Assembly (NCBI RefSeq): GCF_000027225.1
Contig: NC_013892.1
Coordinates: 1,736,001 to 1,800,000, forward strand
Direction of reading: 5' to 3'
DNA from: Xenorhabdus bovienii SS-2004
GTDB lineage: Bacteria; Pseudomonadota; Gammaproteobacteria; Enterobacterales; Enterobacteriaceae
DNA: 64,000 nt
Part shown: piece after piece, positions 51,925 through 62,111 of the stretch
How positions within the stretch are numbered: the stretch's first letter is position 1
Layout: every line of letters starts with the position of its first letter
The notes under the pieces: generated by a model
Databases searched by the model: none
Seen by the model: the letters and a program-made list of their open reading frames with translations, nothing else
What the model was told of the DNA's origin: nothing
Translations under genes and position numbers: made by a program

Positions 51925-52899
51925 ATGCTTACAGAAATGACCACTGTCTATCGTAAATCTATTGCACTGTATACTTTTGTTGAAAGTAATGCCCCGACAT
52001 ATTTAAGCACTCAAGATGGAAAAACCGCAGAGCAACTTGCTAAACTATGTCATGTTTCCGTCGATAGATTTCACCGACTACTCAATTATATGCGTTCACT
52101 TGGTGTATTACTGGAAAAAGATGATAAATTTTATCTTACCGAACAGTGCTCATCATTAAGTGATCCTAATAGCCTTGAGACATTGCATATAAAATTTGAA
52201 TTAGATTCAATTAATTGGAATTCTTGGGCAAAATATAATGCTTCCTTAAATAAAGAAAATAATAAATCGGCTTTTGAAATTAATCATCATGAAAAATTTT
52301 TTGATTATTTTGGTCATGAGAAGAATAAAATCCTTAAAGATAACTTCGATAACTTAATGTCAAAAGTGACCAATATAATGAATGAATATATTATTGAGCA
52401 CATTCCGCTACATAATATTTCATCAGTCATTGATGTCGGTGGCGGATACGGCGCTTTAGCAAAAAGAATAAAAGAAAATTATCCCAATATTAGATGTGCT
52501 GTCATGGATCAGTATGATTTTATCAAACAAGAATCAGAGGGAATTACCTTTATTAATGGTGATTTCTTTTCCGCTATTCCTTCAGGATATGATGCCTATT
52601 GCATGAAAAATGTTTTACATAATTGGCCAGATGAACGTGTCACTGACATTCTAAAAAATTGTCATCAAGCCATGCACAAAGATTCGACTCTATATATTAT
52701 CGATATGATTAAAGAACAAAGTAATGCAGAAGCAGAATCCTTTGATTTATACATGGATGTTCTTTTATTAGGTAAAGAACGGTATCAATTCGAATTAGAA
52801 GCACTGGTAAAACAGGTTGGGCTCACCATCACTAACATATACAAAATAGGCGGTTCTAAAACAGGAGGACCACAATATGTTATTGAAATTAAAAAATAA
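51925..52899 (+). CDS. SAM-dependent O-methyltransferase (acetylserotonin OMT-like)
   Basis: 324 residues. An N-terminal winged-helix dimerisation part (TAEQLAKLCHVSVDRFHRLL near 33) is followed by a Rossmann methyltransferase domain: SAM motif I VIDVGGGYGALAKRI near 171, an acidic MDQYDF at strand 2, and the catalytic-type MKNVLHNWPDERVTDIL near 230. Such enzymes methylate hydroxyl groups of small molecules, often in secondary metabolism. The gene is much more AT-rich than its neighbours, interrupts the plsY-tsaD region and is bracketed by hairpins, so it was probably acquired. The substrate is unknown; no other biosynthetic gene is adjacent. Confidence 0.88.
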   Translation: MLTEMTTVYRKSIALYTFVESNAPTYLSTQDGKTAEQLAKLCHVSVDRFHRLLNYMRSLGVLLEKDDKFYLTEQCSSLSDPNSLETLHIKFELDSINWNSWAKYNASLNKENNKSAFEINHHEKFFDYFGHEKNKILKDNFDNLMSKVTNIMNEYIIEHIPLHNISSVIDVGGGYGALAKRIKENYPNIRCAVMDQYDFIKQESEGITFINGDFFSAIPSGYDAYCMKNVLHNWPDERVTDILKNCHQAMHKDSTLYIIDMIKEQSNAEAESFDLYMDVLLLGKERYQFELEALVKQVGLTITNIYKIGGSKTGGPQYVIEIKK

Positions 52900-52920
52900 A
52901 TAATTAACTAATACTCGATA

Positions 52921-52949
52921 CAATGATCGCTAAAGTTTAGCGATCATTG
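52921..52949. repeat. Perfect 29-bp palindrome between the methyltransferase gene and tsaD
   Basis: CAATGATCGCTAAA-G-TTTAGCGATCATTG has 14-bp arms around one central base. It lies between convergent stop codons and has no flanking T-run. It could act as a bidirectional 3'-end hairpin. Confidence 0.8.
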
Positions 52950-52968
52950 GCGTAGCCACGTGGTATTT

Positions 52969-54006
52969 TCACTTTTTCAAAGGAGGGAGATCAGCCAGAG
53001 GCCAGCGTGCTTTGACTGTCACACCCAGCGCACTTTCAGTGCTGCCTTGCAGACGCATCATACCAGCAAGAGCGATCATTGCACCATTATCGGTACAGAA
53101 TTCAGGGCGAGCATAGAAAACTTCTCCCCCCAGCTTTTCCATCACTTCCTGCATTTTGGTACGCAATGTCCGGTTTGCACTAACACCACCTGCCATCACT
53201 AAACGTTTAAAGCCCGTTTGTTCCAGTGCTCGCTTACACTTGATCGCCAGTGTATCCACAACCGCATCTTCAAAGGCCCGGGCAATATCCGCTTTGGTTT
53301 GTTCATCTTCGCCGGAATCATGACCATGAATATGATTGCGAATCGTATTGGCGGCGAAAGTTTTCAAGCCAGAGAAACTGAAATCCAGCCCTGGACGATC
53401 CGTCATTGGGCGCGGGAAGACAAAACGCCTCGCCTCGCCATGCTGTGCCATACGAGCAAGTACAGGCCCGCCCGGATAATCCAGCCCCAGTAATTTTGCC
53501 GTTTTATCGAATGCTTCACCTGCTGCGTCATCGATAGATTCACCTAACAGTTTATACTCACCAATACCGGTCACACTGATCAGTTGAGTATGCCCGCCAG
53601 AAACCAGCAATGCGACAAAAGGGAACTCGGGCGTATTTTCTTCTAACATCGGTGCCAGCAAGTGGCCTTCCATATGGTGTACAGGAATAGCAGGAACATT
53701 CCACGCAAAGGCCAATGAGCGACCGATGGTTGCCCCAACTAACAGCGCCCCCACCAAACCTGGGCCTGCGGTGTAAGCGACAGCATCAATATCTTTGCTC
53801 GTCAGACCGGCTTCTTTCAACGCAGCCTGAATCAGGGGAACCGTTTTACGAATGTGGTCACGGGACGCCAGTTCAGGCACGACACCACCATAATCCGCAT
53901 GCAGCTTGACCTGACTGTACAATTGATTGGCTAGCAGACCGGTTCTGTCATCATAAATTGCGATTCCGGTTTCATCGCAGGACGTTTCTATACCTAAAAC
54001 TCGCAT
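52969..54006 (-). CDS. tsaD: tRNA threonylcarbamoyladenosine synthase subunit TsaD
   Basis: 345 residues (E. coli 337). ASKHA fold with [15 protein letters not shown] at the start and the iron-binding [10 protein letters not shown] near 110, then [11 protein letters not shown] near 133 and the [12 protein letters not shown] block near 272. With TsaB and TsaE it transfers threonylcarbamoyl to A37 of ANN-decoding tRNAs. It is divergent from rpsU, as in E. coli. Confidence 0.98.
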   Translation of the reverse strand: MRVLGIETSCDETGIAIYDDRTGLLANQLYSQVKLHADYGGVVPELASRDHIRKTVPLIQAALKEAGLTSKDIDAVAYTAGPGLVGALLVGATIGRSLAFAWNVPAIPVHHMEGHLLAPMLEENTPEFPFVALLVSGGHTQLISVTGIGEYKLLGESIDDAAGEAFDKTAKLLGLDYPGGPVLARMAQHGEARRFVFPRPMTDRPGLDFSFSGLKTFAANTIRNHIHGHDSGEDEQTKADIARAFEDAVVDTLAIKCKRALEQTGFKRLVMAGGVSANRTLRTKMQEVMEKLGGEVFYARPEFCTDNGAMIALAGMMRLQGSTESALGVTVKARWPLADLPPLKK

Positions 54007-54650
<644 letters not shown>

Positions 54651-54701
54651 TCCTTGCGGTCTATCCGCATAGTGGTTGTATTAACAAACTACTGCAGTTA
54701 A

Positions 54702-54733
54702 AGGCCGTGCTTTCCCCAAAGGAAGCGCGGCTT
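54702..54733 (+). terminator. Leaky terminator-like hairpin between rpsU and dnaG
   Basis: GGCCGTGCTTTCC pairs with GGAAGCGCGGCTT (G-U pair and one bulge), followed by ATTCTCG. It corresponds in place to the T1 attenuator of the E. coli operon, which keeps DnaG scarce compared with S21. Confidence 0.65.
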
Positions 54734-54765
54734 ATTCTCGTTCATCAACAGGCGTAAAAGGGCTT

Positions 54766-56514
54766 ATGGCTGGACGAATTCCACGCGCATTTATCAATGA
54801 TTTATTAGCAAGAACCGATATCATTGATTTGATCGATATAAGAGTGCCTCTCAAAAAGAAAGGCAAAAATCATCAAGCGTGTTGTCCTTTTCATAACGAA
54901 AAAACCCCTTCATTTACTGTTAATGCTGATAAACAGTTTTACCATTGCTTTGGTTGTAGTGCACATGGAAATGCCATTGATTTTCTGATGAATTATGACA
55001 GGCTCGATTTTGTCGAATCTATCGAAGAACTGGCGGCTATGCACGGGTTAGAAGTGCCCTATGAAGCAAACTCAGGCGGCGGTCACATCGAACGCCACCA
55101 AAGACAAAACCTTTATCAGTTGATGGATACGATAAACAGTTTCTATCAACATTCACTGACGACGCCCAACGGCCAATCAGCCCAACAATATTTACTCAGA
55201 CGCGGGCTCAGTGAAGAGATCATCCACCGCTTCGCCATCGGCTTTGCTCCAACGGGGTGGGATAACGTCCTGAAACAGTTTGCCCATAATGCGGAAGAGC
55301 GAAAGCAGTTAAACGACGCGGGAATGCTGGTCACAAACGACAATGGCCGCACTTATGACCGTTTCCGCGAGCGTGTGATGTTCCCAATCCGCGATCGTCG
55401 GGGTCGTGTGATTGCATTCGGTGGCAGGGTACTGGGAGATGCGCTTCCCAAATACCTGAACTCACCGGAAACAGAGATTTTTCATAAAGGCCGACAGTTA
55501 TATGGCCTTTATGAAGCACAACAGAACCACAATTCCCTTTCAAGGCTATTGGTGGTTGAAGGTTATATGGATGTTGTCGCACTGGCTCAATTTGGCATTG
55601 ACTACGCTGTGGCTTCGTTAGGAACATCTACGACTGCCGAACACGTCCAGTTACTTTTTCGAACAACCGATAATGTCGTCTGTTGTTACGATGGAGACCG
55701 TGCAGGCCGTGATGCTGCCTGGCGAGCGCTGGAAACGGCGCTGCCCTATTTGAATGATGGTCGGCAATTACGTTTTATGTTCTTGCCTGATGGCGAGGAT
55801 CCAGATTCACTGATTCGCAAAGAAGGGCGTGAAGTATTTGAGCAAAGAATGGAAAAGGCACTGACTTTGTCTACATTTTTGTTCGAATCACTGTTACCAC
55901 AGGTTGATTTGAGTACCCCGGAAGGAACGACCAAGATCAGCTCGCTTGCTATGCCGTTGATCAGTCAAGTCCCGGGAGAAACACTGCGACTCTACCTGCT
56001 GCAAGAACTTGGTAACCTGTTAGGAACACCTGATACAACACAATTGGAACGATTTTTGGCAAAACTTGTCAAAAAAGATACCAGTACCTATCAGGCGCTA
56101 AAACTGAAGCCAACAACAATGCGTATCTTGATTGCATTGTTGGTGCAAAATCCGCATTTAGCGACATTAGTTCCTTCATTACAAGGATTGTTTTCAGTTC
56201 AGATAGCGGGATTACCGTTATTCATTGAGCTTGTCGACACATGTCTTGCACAACCTGGCTTAACAACCGGGCAACTTTTAGAGCAGTATCGCGATAATAA
56301 GTACGCAAAACAGCTTGAAAAGCTCGCCGCATGGAACGATATACAGGTAGATGAGATTGCTGAAAAAACTTTTAGCGATGCGCTGAATCATCTTTTCGCA
56401 TCAGCGCTTGATGAACGTTTCAGCTTTCTGATTGCCAAAGAAAGAACAGAAGGCCTGACACCAGAAGAACGTGAAGAAGTCAGATTAATCACAGAGTCCG
56501 GTGACAGAAAATAA
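54766..56514 (+). CDS. dnaG: DNA primase
   Basis: 582 residues (E. coli 581). Zinc-binding CHC2 domain (CCPFHNEKTPSFTV ... YHCFGC near 40-64), RNA polymerase core with Toprim motifs (VVEGYMDVVAL near 265, CCYDGDRAGRDA near 307), and the helical C-terminal domain that binds DnaB helicase. No strong ribosome site precedes ATG 54766, which fits low expression. Confidence 0.98.
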   Translation: MAGRIPRAFINDLLARTDIIDLIDIRVPLKKKGKNHQACCPFHNEKTPSFTVNADKQFYHCFGCSAHGNAIDFLMNYDRLDFVESIEELAAMHGLEVPYEANSGGGHIERHQRQNLYQLMDTINSFYQHSLTTPNGQSAQQYLLRRGLSEEIIHRFAIGFAPTGWDNVLKQFAHNAEERKQLNDAGMLVTNDNGRTYDRFRERVMFPIRDRRGRVIAFGGRVLGDALPKYLNSPETEIFHKGRQLYGLYEAQQNHNSLSRLLVVEGYMDVVALAQFGIDYAVASLGTSTTAEHVQLLFRTTDNVVCCYDGDRAGRDAAWRALETALPYLNDGRQLRFMFLPDGEDPDSLIRKEGREVFEQRMEKALTLSTFLFESLLPQVDLSTPEGTTKISSLAMPLISQVPGETLRLYLLQELGNLLGTPDTTQLERFLAKLVKKDTSTYQALKLKPTTMRILIALLVQNPHLATLVPSLQGLFSVQIAGLPLFIELVDTCLAQPGLTTGQLLEQYRDNKYAKQLEKLAAWNDIQVDEIAEKTFSDALNHLFASALDERFSFLIAKERTEGLTPEEREEVRLITESGDRK

Positions 56515-56594
56515 GAGCCTATCTCAACAGGACTATATTACTCGGTTATATGGCAATTTGTGATTATTGCAATATAGCCTGATGAAATAGGTTC
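56515..56594. repeat. 80-bp palindromic MITE-like repeat between dnaG and rpoD
   Basis: It begins at the base after the dnaG stop. The left arm begins GAGCCTATCTCAACAGGACT and the right arm, read in reverse complement, begins GAACCTATTTCATCAGGCTA. About 26 bases pair with four mismatches and one indel, around a loop of some 25 bases. Such size and symmetry fit a miniature inverted-repeat element. It would form a large hairpin in the operon transcript. Confidence 0.65.
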
Positions 56595-56770
56595 TAAACC
56601 AAAATTTAGTACGAAGACACAGAATTCACGGCTTAAATGCCGCATTAGGTAGGGTCATAGCCCTACGGTTGCCTCTATTAAAGAAAGCAGCAATACAAGA
56701 AAACTTATTGTTGGCATATTTGTTTCGCCGACCGATACCAACCAATACTCTGAAGTGTGGATACCGTCTT

Positions 56771-58621
56771 ATGGAGCAAAACCCGCAGTCACAGCTAAAG
56801 CTACTTGTCACCCGAGGTAAGGAGCAAGGCTATCTGACCTATGCTGAGGTCAATGACCATCTGCCGGAAGATATCGTCGATTCTGATCAGATAGAAGATA
56901 TCATCCAAATGATCAATGACATGGGCATTCAGGTAATGGAAGAAGCACCTGATGCTGATGATCTCATGTTGGCAGAAAACACAAACGACACCGATGAAGA
57001 TGCGGCAGAAGCTGCTGCTCAGGTGTTATCCAGTGTCGAGTCAGAAATCGGACGCACCACCGATCCGGTTCGTATGTATATGCGTGAAATGGGTACGGTT
57101 GAGCTACTGACTCGCGAAGGTGAGATTGACATTGCAAAACGCATTGAAGATGGCATCAACCAAGTACAGTGCTCTGTCGCCGAATATCCTGAAGCGATCA
57201 CATATTTGCTGGAGCAATACGACCGCGTAGAAGCAGGCGAGTGCCGTCTGTCTGATTTGATCACTGGCTTCGTTGATCCTAACGCAGAAGAAGATCTTTC
57301 ACCGACAGCTACTCACATTGGCTCAGAACTTCCTCAGGCAGAGCTTGATGACTCTGACGACGATGATGACGAAGAAAGTGAAGACGATGCTGACAGCGAA
57401 GATGATAACAGCATCGATCCAGAATTGGCTCGCCAAAAGTTTCAGGAACTGCGCGACCAATATGAAACGACCCGTCAGTCAATCAAGAGTTACGGTCGCA
57501 GCCATCCGAATACCGCAGCAGAAATTTTAACGCTGTCCGAAGTATTCAAACAATTCCGTTTGATACCGAAACAGTTCGATTATCTGGTCAACAACATGCG
57601 TTCCATGATGGATCGTGTACGTCTTCAAGAGCGTCAAATCATGAAGATGTGTGTTGAACTGTGCAAAATGCCGAAGAAAAACTTCATCACACTGTTCTCT
57701 GGCAATGAAACGACTGATACTTGGTTCACCGCAGCAAAAGCGATGAACAAGCCGTGGTCTGATAAATTGTCAGAAGTTGAAGACGATGTGATGCGTAGTT
57801 TGCAAAAGCTGCGCCAAATTGAAGAAGAAACCGGCCTGACTATTGAGCAGGTCAAGGATATCAACCGTCGTATGTCCATCGGTGAAGCCAAAGCTCGCCG
57901 TGCGAAGAAAGAGATGGTTGAGGCCAATTTGCGTCTGGTTATTTCGATTGCGAAAAAATATACCAACCGTGGCCTGCAATTCCTCGATCTGATTCAGGAA
58001 GGTAATATTGGTCTGATGAAAGCGGTTGATAAATTTGAATATCGCCGTGGTTACAAATTCTCAACTTACGCAACATGGTGGATCCGTCAGGCAATCACGC
58101 GTTCTATCGCTGATCAGGCTCGTACCATCCGTATCCCGGTACATATGATTGAAACCATCAACAAACTCAATCGTATTTCCCGTCAGATGTTGCAGGAAAT
58201 GGGTCGAGAGCCTTCACCGGAAGAGCTGGCAGAACGTATGTTGATGCCAGAAGACAAGATCCGTAAGGTGCTGAAAATCGCTAAAGAGCCAATTTCAATG
58301 GAAACACCAGTAGGTGATGATGATGATTCACATCTGGGGGATTTCATTGAAGATACCACATTGGAGCTGCCGCTGGATTCTGCAACATCAGAAAGCCTGC
58401 GTTCTGCCACCCACGATGTGCTGGCTGGGCTGACTGCGCGTGAAGCGAAAGTGCTGCGCATGCGTTTCGGTATCGATATGAACACCGACCATACACTGGA
58501 AGAAGTGGGTAAACAGTTTGACGTAACCCGTGAGCGTATTCGTCAGATCGAAGCGAAAGCCCTGCGGAAACTGCGTCACCCGAGCCGTTCAGAAGTACTG
58601 CGCAGCTTCCTTGATGACTGA
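56771..58621 (+). CDS. rpoD: Primary sigma factor RpoD (sigma-70)
   Basis: 616 residues (E. coli 613) from ATG 56771, the start [20 protein letters not shown] shared with E. coli; a longer frame from 56669 has no support. Region 1.1 at the N-terminus, an acidic non-conserved insert near 190-225 (runs of Asp and Glu), region 2.4 for the -10 element ([17 protein letters not shown] near 430), and region 4.2 helix-turn-helix near the end ([19 protein letters not shown]). It directs housekeeping transcription. The 256-bp leader carries the MITE-like repeat and may hold an extra promoter. Confidence 0.98.
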   Translation: MEQNPQSQLKLLVTRGKEQGYLTYAEVNDHLPEDIVDSDQIEDIIQMINDMGIQVMEEAPDADDLMLAENTNDTDEDAAEAAAQVLSSVESEIGRTTDPVRMYMREMGTVELLTREGEIDIAKRIEDGINQVQCSVAEYPEAITYLLEQYDRVEAGECRLSDLITGFVDPNAEEDLSPTATHIGSELPQAELDDSDDDDDEESEDDADSEDDNSIDPELARQKFQELRDQYETTRQSIKSYGRSHPNTAAEILTLSEVFKQFRLIPKQFDYLVNNMRSMMDRVRLQERQIMKMCVELCKMPKKNFITLFSGNETTDTWFTAAKAMNKPWSDKLSEVEDDVMRSLQKLRQIEEETGLTIEQVKDINRRMSIGEAKARRAKKEMVEANLRLVISIAKKYTNRGLQFLDLIQEGNIGLMKAVDKFEYRRGYKFSTYATWWIRQAITRSIADQARTIRIPVHMIETINKLNRISRQMLQEMGREPSPEELAERMLMPEDKIRKVLKIAKEPISMETPVGDDDDSHLGDFIEDTTLELPLDSATSESLRSATHDVLAGLTAREAKVLRMRFGIDMNTDHTLEEVGKQFDVTRERIRQIEAKALRKLRHPSRSEVLRSFLDD

Positions 58622-58644
58622 TCAGGGAATGTGCTCATAAACTT

Positions 58645-58676
58645 AAAAAACGTCTGTTCCGACAGGCGTTTTTTTA
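58645..58676. terminator. Terminator after rpoD
   Basis: AAAAAACGTCTGT-TCCG-ACAGGCGTTTTTTT forms a stem with runs on both sides, 23 bases after the rpoD stop. It overlaps the stop codon of the convergent GNAT gene and can serve both. Confidence 0.9.
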
Positions 58677-59456
58677 TGACTCACGGATAAATCCCTGATA
58701 TTCAAATAATGGCTTAAACCCAATCCTTTGATACAGCGCATTACCATCATGGGAAGCATCCAGATAACACGCGCCTGCACCATACTGTTTGGCCTCATGC
58801 AGAACATAATTTATTAAAGCAGAGGCATATCCCTTTCCCTGCTTTCCCACGACTGTGCCAATATCATCAAGACGAACAATATTATCCATCCTCGACAACG
58901 TTAAAGCACAAAGCGGCTGCCCATCCACATATAATGCATAGTGTTGCAGACATTTCCCTGCATCCAAAGCAGCCTGATGACATATCTGGTATTGCCCTGA
59001 TAACATACTCCCTGTTTCAAACGCACTTTCTATCGGGATGGCCCAGTCTGCCAGACAGTGATCAACGTTTCTGATTTCATACGCCAAAAATGCCCCCTCG
59101 CCCATCTGCCAATTAGCCAAATCCAGCCACATAGCCGTCGTAGTACCATCAGGATCGGGCACAAATCCGGCCTGTTTGATCACTTCCAGAGTTTTGCTGT
59201 CAGGCTCCACGGCAAAAATACCAAAAGGGACACTTACACTTTCATCCATCAACTGAATAGCCATTTTTAGCACTTCTTCTGTTTTCATCTGACCATCTGT
59301 CACTAACAAAAAATTTAAAGCATAAGTTCCAAGCCCAGTCACATAGGCTCGAACATGCTCACTGATATGCGCATGCATCTGGCTGATAGATGAAAAGAAT
59401 TTATCTTCTATTTGATGATGGTCAAAAATAGCCGCTGACAAATGATGTCTGTTCAT
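58674..59456 (-). CDS. GNAT-family N-acetyltransferase
   Basis: 260 residues. The C-terminal half (about 150-255) has the GNAT pattern: LDDIGTVVGKQGKGYASALINYVL with the acetyl-CoA loop, preceded by CALTLSRM, and GNALYQRIGFKPLFEYQGFI at the end. The N-terminal half (about 1-140) is a divergent GNAT-like domain with LEVIKQAGFVPDPDG, so this may be a tandem-GNAT protein. It is convergent with rpoD. The substrate is unknown. Confidence 0.85.
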   Translation of the reverse strand: MNRHHLSAAIFDHHQIEDKFFSSISQMHAHISEHVRAYVTGLGTYALNFLLVTDGQMKTEEVLKMAIQLMDESVSVPFGIFAVEPDSKTLEVIKQAGFVPDPDGTTTAMWLDLANWQMGEGAFLAYEIRNVDHCLADWAIPIESAFETGSMLSGQYQICHQAALDAGKCLQHYALYVDGQPLCALTLSRMDNIVRLDDIGTVVGKQGKGYASALINYVLHEAKQYGAGACYLDASHDGNALYQRIGFKPLFEYQGFIRES

Positions 59457-59717
59457 ATTGATTCACAGAAATATTTTTATAGAAAGTGATGAGAACGGAT
59501 GAAAATCAATGGAAAGCAAAAAAAAGAGCCTGGAACTCTGTTAGAGTACGACAAAGTACGATAAGCAATCAAAATAATTTATCAAAAAACGACCGGAATC
59601 ACTAAAAACCAAGTGAGTTTACCACTAAACGGTTAAATTACGTTAAAAGTCGCTGATTATTGAACATAAAACGCGCATATGAATTTTCGGGACTAGACCT
59701 GAACCCAAACTGTACCG

Positions 59718-59723
59718 TATAAT
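59718..59723 (+). promoter_or_regulatory. Probable -10 box of the tRNA-Ile gene
   Basis: TATAAT lies 14 bases before the tRNA, in the context CCGTATAATTCTCCC. No good -35 hexamer is seen at 17 bp, so the upstream part is uncertain. The 281 bp between the GNAT gene and the tRNA hold nothing else recognised. Confidence 0.6.
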
Positions 59724-59737
59724 TCTCCCACTTCACT

Positions 59738-59813
59738 GGCCCCTTAGCTCAGTGGTTAGAGCAGGCGACTCATAATCGCTTGGTCGCTGGTTCAAGTCCA
59801 GCAGGGGCCACCA
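59738..59813 (+). tRNA. ileX: tRNA-Ile(CAU), the lysidine-modified isoleucine tRNA
   Basis: 76 bases that fold into a cloverleaf: acceptor GGCCCCT / AGGGGCC, D-stem GCTC / GAGC, anticodon stem GGCGA / TCGCT with loop CTCATAA, T-arm GCTGG-TTCAAGT-CCAGC, and an encoded CCA end. The CAT anticodon could suggest methionine, but the body matches the enterobacterial minor tRNA-Ile2, in which TilS changes C34 to lysidine to read AUA. Its place downstream of rpoD is that of E. coli ileX. The 3' side is a known insertion site for islands. Confidence 0.93.
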
Positions 59814-59824
59814 AATAAAACAAG

Positions 59825-59856
59825 GAGTTAGATGATAAATCATCTGACTCTTTTTT
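59825..59856 (+). terminator. Terminator of the tRNA-Ile transcript
   Basis: GAGTTAGATGAT-AA-ATCATCTGACTC is a 12-bp stem with one G-U pair, followed by TTTTTTG, 11 bases after the tRNA. Confidence 0.9.
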
Positions 59857-59914
59857 GTTTTATACGAATCGGGTCAGGTAATGGGTCAGGTAAGGAATTA
59901 CCTCCCTGCCCTCT

Positions 59915-60748
59915 TCATCTCGCTGCCAGCATCCCCGGATAGTGCTTCGCCACAATATCATTCATCTTTTCTGTCAGATCACACCGCTTAAAAGTGATGT
60001 GCGCGGTTCCTTTCTGAAAATAACGGATACTGAAGAAACCATCTTCGTAGACATCCTTCGAAGGGTTGTCCCGAATATGCTCCATCAACCGTGTAGTGAC
60101 ATCGCCACGGTTGTCGGGTATCGGTTTACCATCCAGCAGAAACAGCATTCGCTCCAGGTCCGCCAGTTGATCCCGCCGCCAACCCCAGTTCAGACTAAAT
60201 CCCCAGCGATTGTGACTTACCAGATTATTGATGATGATCTTCTTACCGAAGTTGCAGGGACTATTGGTTTTGTAATCCCACGACAGGCCTTTGAAGACGT
60301 TGATGATGCCACGTTCAAAGACATCCATTTTGTTCAGATGTAGCTGCTCAAAAGTACTGAGGATATTCGCCTCGCTGATGGCAGGAAGGTCGCCCTCCTC
60401 CAGGTTCTTGTGCCACTGGTCGCGAGCCTGTGCATCCATCAAGGCCATCATGCCGGACTTCAGCATCAAATCGCACCAGATACTGCGGTCAATATTGCGG
60501 GTGACGGCAGGCATCGCTTTATCAACCTTCTCAGTCAGCCAGCTATCGTAGCGGTGCACGGACTTCATCGCCCAATCTTGCGCTGTGCCACCGCCAATTT
60601 CTGAGGTTAGCCGTGAAATGGCATCAAGCTGCTGAATAAGTTGTTCTATCTGTTTCAGTGCGGCATCGCGGCCAGTGACCACACGTTCGATATTGGTCGA
60701 AAGGATAAGTTCGTTGTGATCTGTTAACACGTCGGGTTCTGTTTGCAT
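59915..60748 (-). CDS. DUF4942 domain protein of a CP4-57-like island
   Basis: 277 residues. The first third is helical (DAALKQIEQLIQQLDAI), and the C-terminal part (about 150-270) matches the DUF4942 pattern: GIINVFKGLSWDYKTNSP, KIIINNLVSHNRWGF, GFFSIRYFQKGTAHITFKR. Genes of this type usually follow the cbeA-cbtA toxin pair in E. coli islands, as here. The function is unknown. The closing FKRCDL...MNDIVAKHYPG suggests a complete end. Confidence 0.85.
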   Translation of the reverse strand: MQTEPDVLTDHNELILSTNIERVVTGRDAALKQIEQLIQQLDAISRLTSEIGGGTAQDWAMKSVHRYDSWLTEKVDKAMPAVTRNIDRSIWCDLMLKSGMMALMDAQARDQWHKNLEEGDLPAISEANILSTFEQLHLNKMDVFERGIINVFKGLSWDYKTNSPCNFGKKIIINNLVSHNRWGFSLNWGWRRDQLADLERMLFLLDGKPIPDNRGDVTTRLMEHIRDNPSKDVYEDGFFSIRYFQKGTAHITFKRCDLTEKMNDIVAKHYPGMLAAR

Positions 60749-60861
60749 CGTTAATCGTCCATAAAAGCAAACACGCCTGCCAGGAGTGGCAGGCGCATTA
60801 TGCTCTGAATAAAAAAGGTGGGAAGTTCAGAGGTAACAATCAGGAATGAGGCTCGAAGAAT

Positions 60862-61182
60862 TCAGGTATTTATTAAGCCCGTTGCTCGCCTGGCTCTGAG
60901 AATATCGGCGGCGGTCAGGAACGGCGTCTGTTCCTGCCAGGTGAATCCCTTGCGGTCGATGCGTACCAGTTCATAACGTTCCACGAGAAAATTCACCGCA
61001 TCAGCAAGAGTGATACCCGCCTCGATATGTTCCTGGATGGCTGAATCATCGTGGAATGGCGTGTCGTTGAGTGTGAGGCCGTAATGGTGTTCCAGTAGAT
61101 ACGTTAACAGTTGTTGCCACACTTGGACGGGAGACAGGCGTGATGAAACCGGCACCGTGGCCGGTACAGTTGAGGTTTGCAT
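60862..61182 (-). CDS. cbtA: CbtA/YeeV-family toxin
   Basis: 106 residues. It aligns with E. coli YeeV through [54 protein letters not shown] and [10 protein letters not shown]. It ends shortly after that block, about 15-20 residues before E. coli CbtA; several family members end likewise. CbtA inhibits FtsZ and MreB polymerisation. Its partner gene just upstream on the same strand is frameshifted. Confidence 0.93.
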   Translation of the reverse strand: MQTSTVPATVPVSSRLSPVQVWQQLLTYLLEHHYGLTLNDTPFHDDSAIQEHIEAGITLADAVNFLVERYELVRIDRKGFTWQEQTPFLTAADILRARRATGLINT

Positions 61183-61218
61183 GATTAGAACCCTGAGAAA
61201 AGAAGAAGAGAGAAGGTG

Positions 61219-61543
61219 TTACGGGGTCGGATAAATAGAAATGTAAACGTAACCGCAGCTACCACGGGTATCAGCTATACAGGTTAAACTCGCAAGTTGA
61301 ATGTTCACCTGACGTTGCTGATGTGGATTTAGTTCGCCAGCACGCAGCATATCTTCCAGTTGTTCTACAAACAGCGGGAAAGCCAGATCTAATTTCTTCA
61401 GGTGTATCGGGCTAAAGCTCCCCCGTAAAACCAGCCCTGTCAGCCAGGTAATGCAGACGCTTGCCCTCCTGTACCAGCCTTGCGCCAAAGCGGGGGGTAA
61501 TATCACTTTGCAGTCCCCATTGGGGAGAATCAGATAACGACAT
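61219..61543 (-). pseudogene. CbeA/YeeU/YfjZ-family antitoxin, frameshifted
   Basis: From ATG 61543 the frame gives MSLSDSPQWGLQSDITPRFG, then ARLVQEGKRLHYLADRAGFTG, and stops at a TAG a few codons later. The rest of the antitoxin (SFSPIHLKKLDLAFPLFVEQ, GELNPHQQRQVNIQLASLTC, DTRGSCGYVYISIYPTP) continues in another frame to 61219. Removing one G from the five-G run (five C at 61420-61424 on the + strand) restores a full YfjZ-like protein. It is either a true mutation or a homopolymer reading error. Confidence 0.9.
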
Positions 61544-61575
61544 AACAGTTTCCTTTTAATGATATTTTGCCGGAC

Positions 61576-62046
61576 CTACAGCCAACCGCGCTCTGCAAAT
61601 GACATCACGTCATCCCCTACCACGAGGTGATCCAGCACACGCACTTCGACCAAGGCCAGTGCACTCACTACCCGCTTTGTGATGTGCCGATCTGCCTGGC
61701 TGGGCTCCATTTCGCCGGATGGATGGTTGTGGGCCAGAATGACCGCAGCGGCGTTATGGCGTAGAGCCGCTTTGACCACTTCGCGAGGATGTACCTCCGT
61801 ATGGCTGAGCGTGCCGGTAAACAGCGTTTCACGCTCCAGCAAACGATGCTGGTTATCGAGGTACAGGACGATAAAGATTTCCCGCTCAAGGCCCGCCATT
61901 TGCAGCTGCAGCCAGGTTTTAGTGACGCTGGTTGAGGTAAACGACTCTCCCGGCTGGCGCTGATATTTCTCCAGCAGACGCAGGGCTCGACGGATAATGC
62001 GTTGTTCGTTAACCGGAAAAACGGGAGATAATGCGATTTCGGACAT
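61576..62046 (-). CDS. RadC-family JAB-domain protein (YeeS/YfjY type)
   Basis: 156 residues from ATG 62046 with AAGGAA upstream. The JAMM metal motif [20 protein letters not shown] lies near residue 100, and the family block [20 protein letters not shown] precedes it. It lacks the N-terminal helix-hairpin-helix of chromosomal RadC. It is common in islands with cbeA-cbtA; the peptidase activity is unproven. The yeeT-like gene usually found between it and the antitoxin is missing. Confidence 0.92.
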   Translation of the reverse strand: MSEIALSPVFPVNEQRIIRRALRLLEKYQRQPGESFTSTSVTKTWLQLQMAGLEREIFIVLYLDNQHRLLERETLFTGTLSHTEVHPREVVKAALRHNAAAVILAHNHPSGEMEPSQADRHITKRVVSALALVEVRVLDHLVVGDDVMSFAERGWL

Positions 62047-62111
62047 CACAGTTCCTTAAAACATAATGCCCCGCCGGTTTATTGGCAGGGCATGAAAGAT
62101 AATTAAAAGGT

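Noticed and set aside
59738..59813. Calling the CAT-anticodon tRNA as methionine
   Set aside because: The body, the anticodon stem and the place after rpoD match minor tRNA-Ile2 (ileX), not elongator or initiator tRNA-Met.
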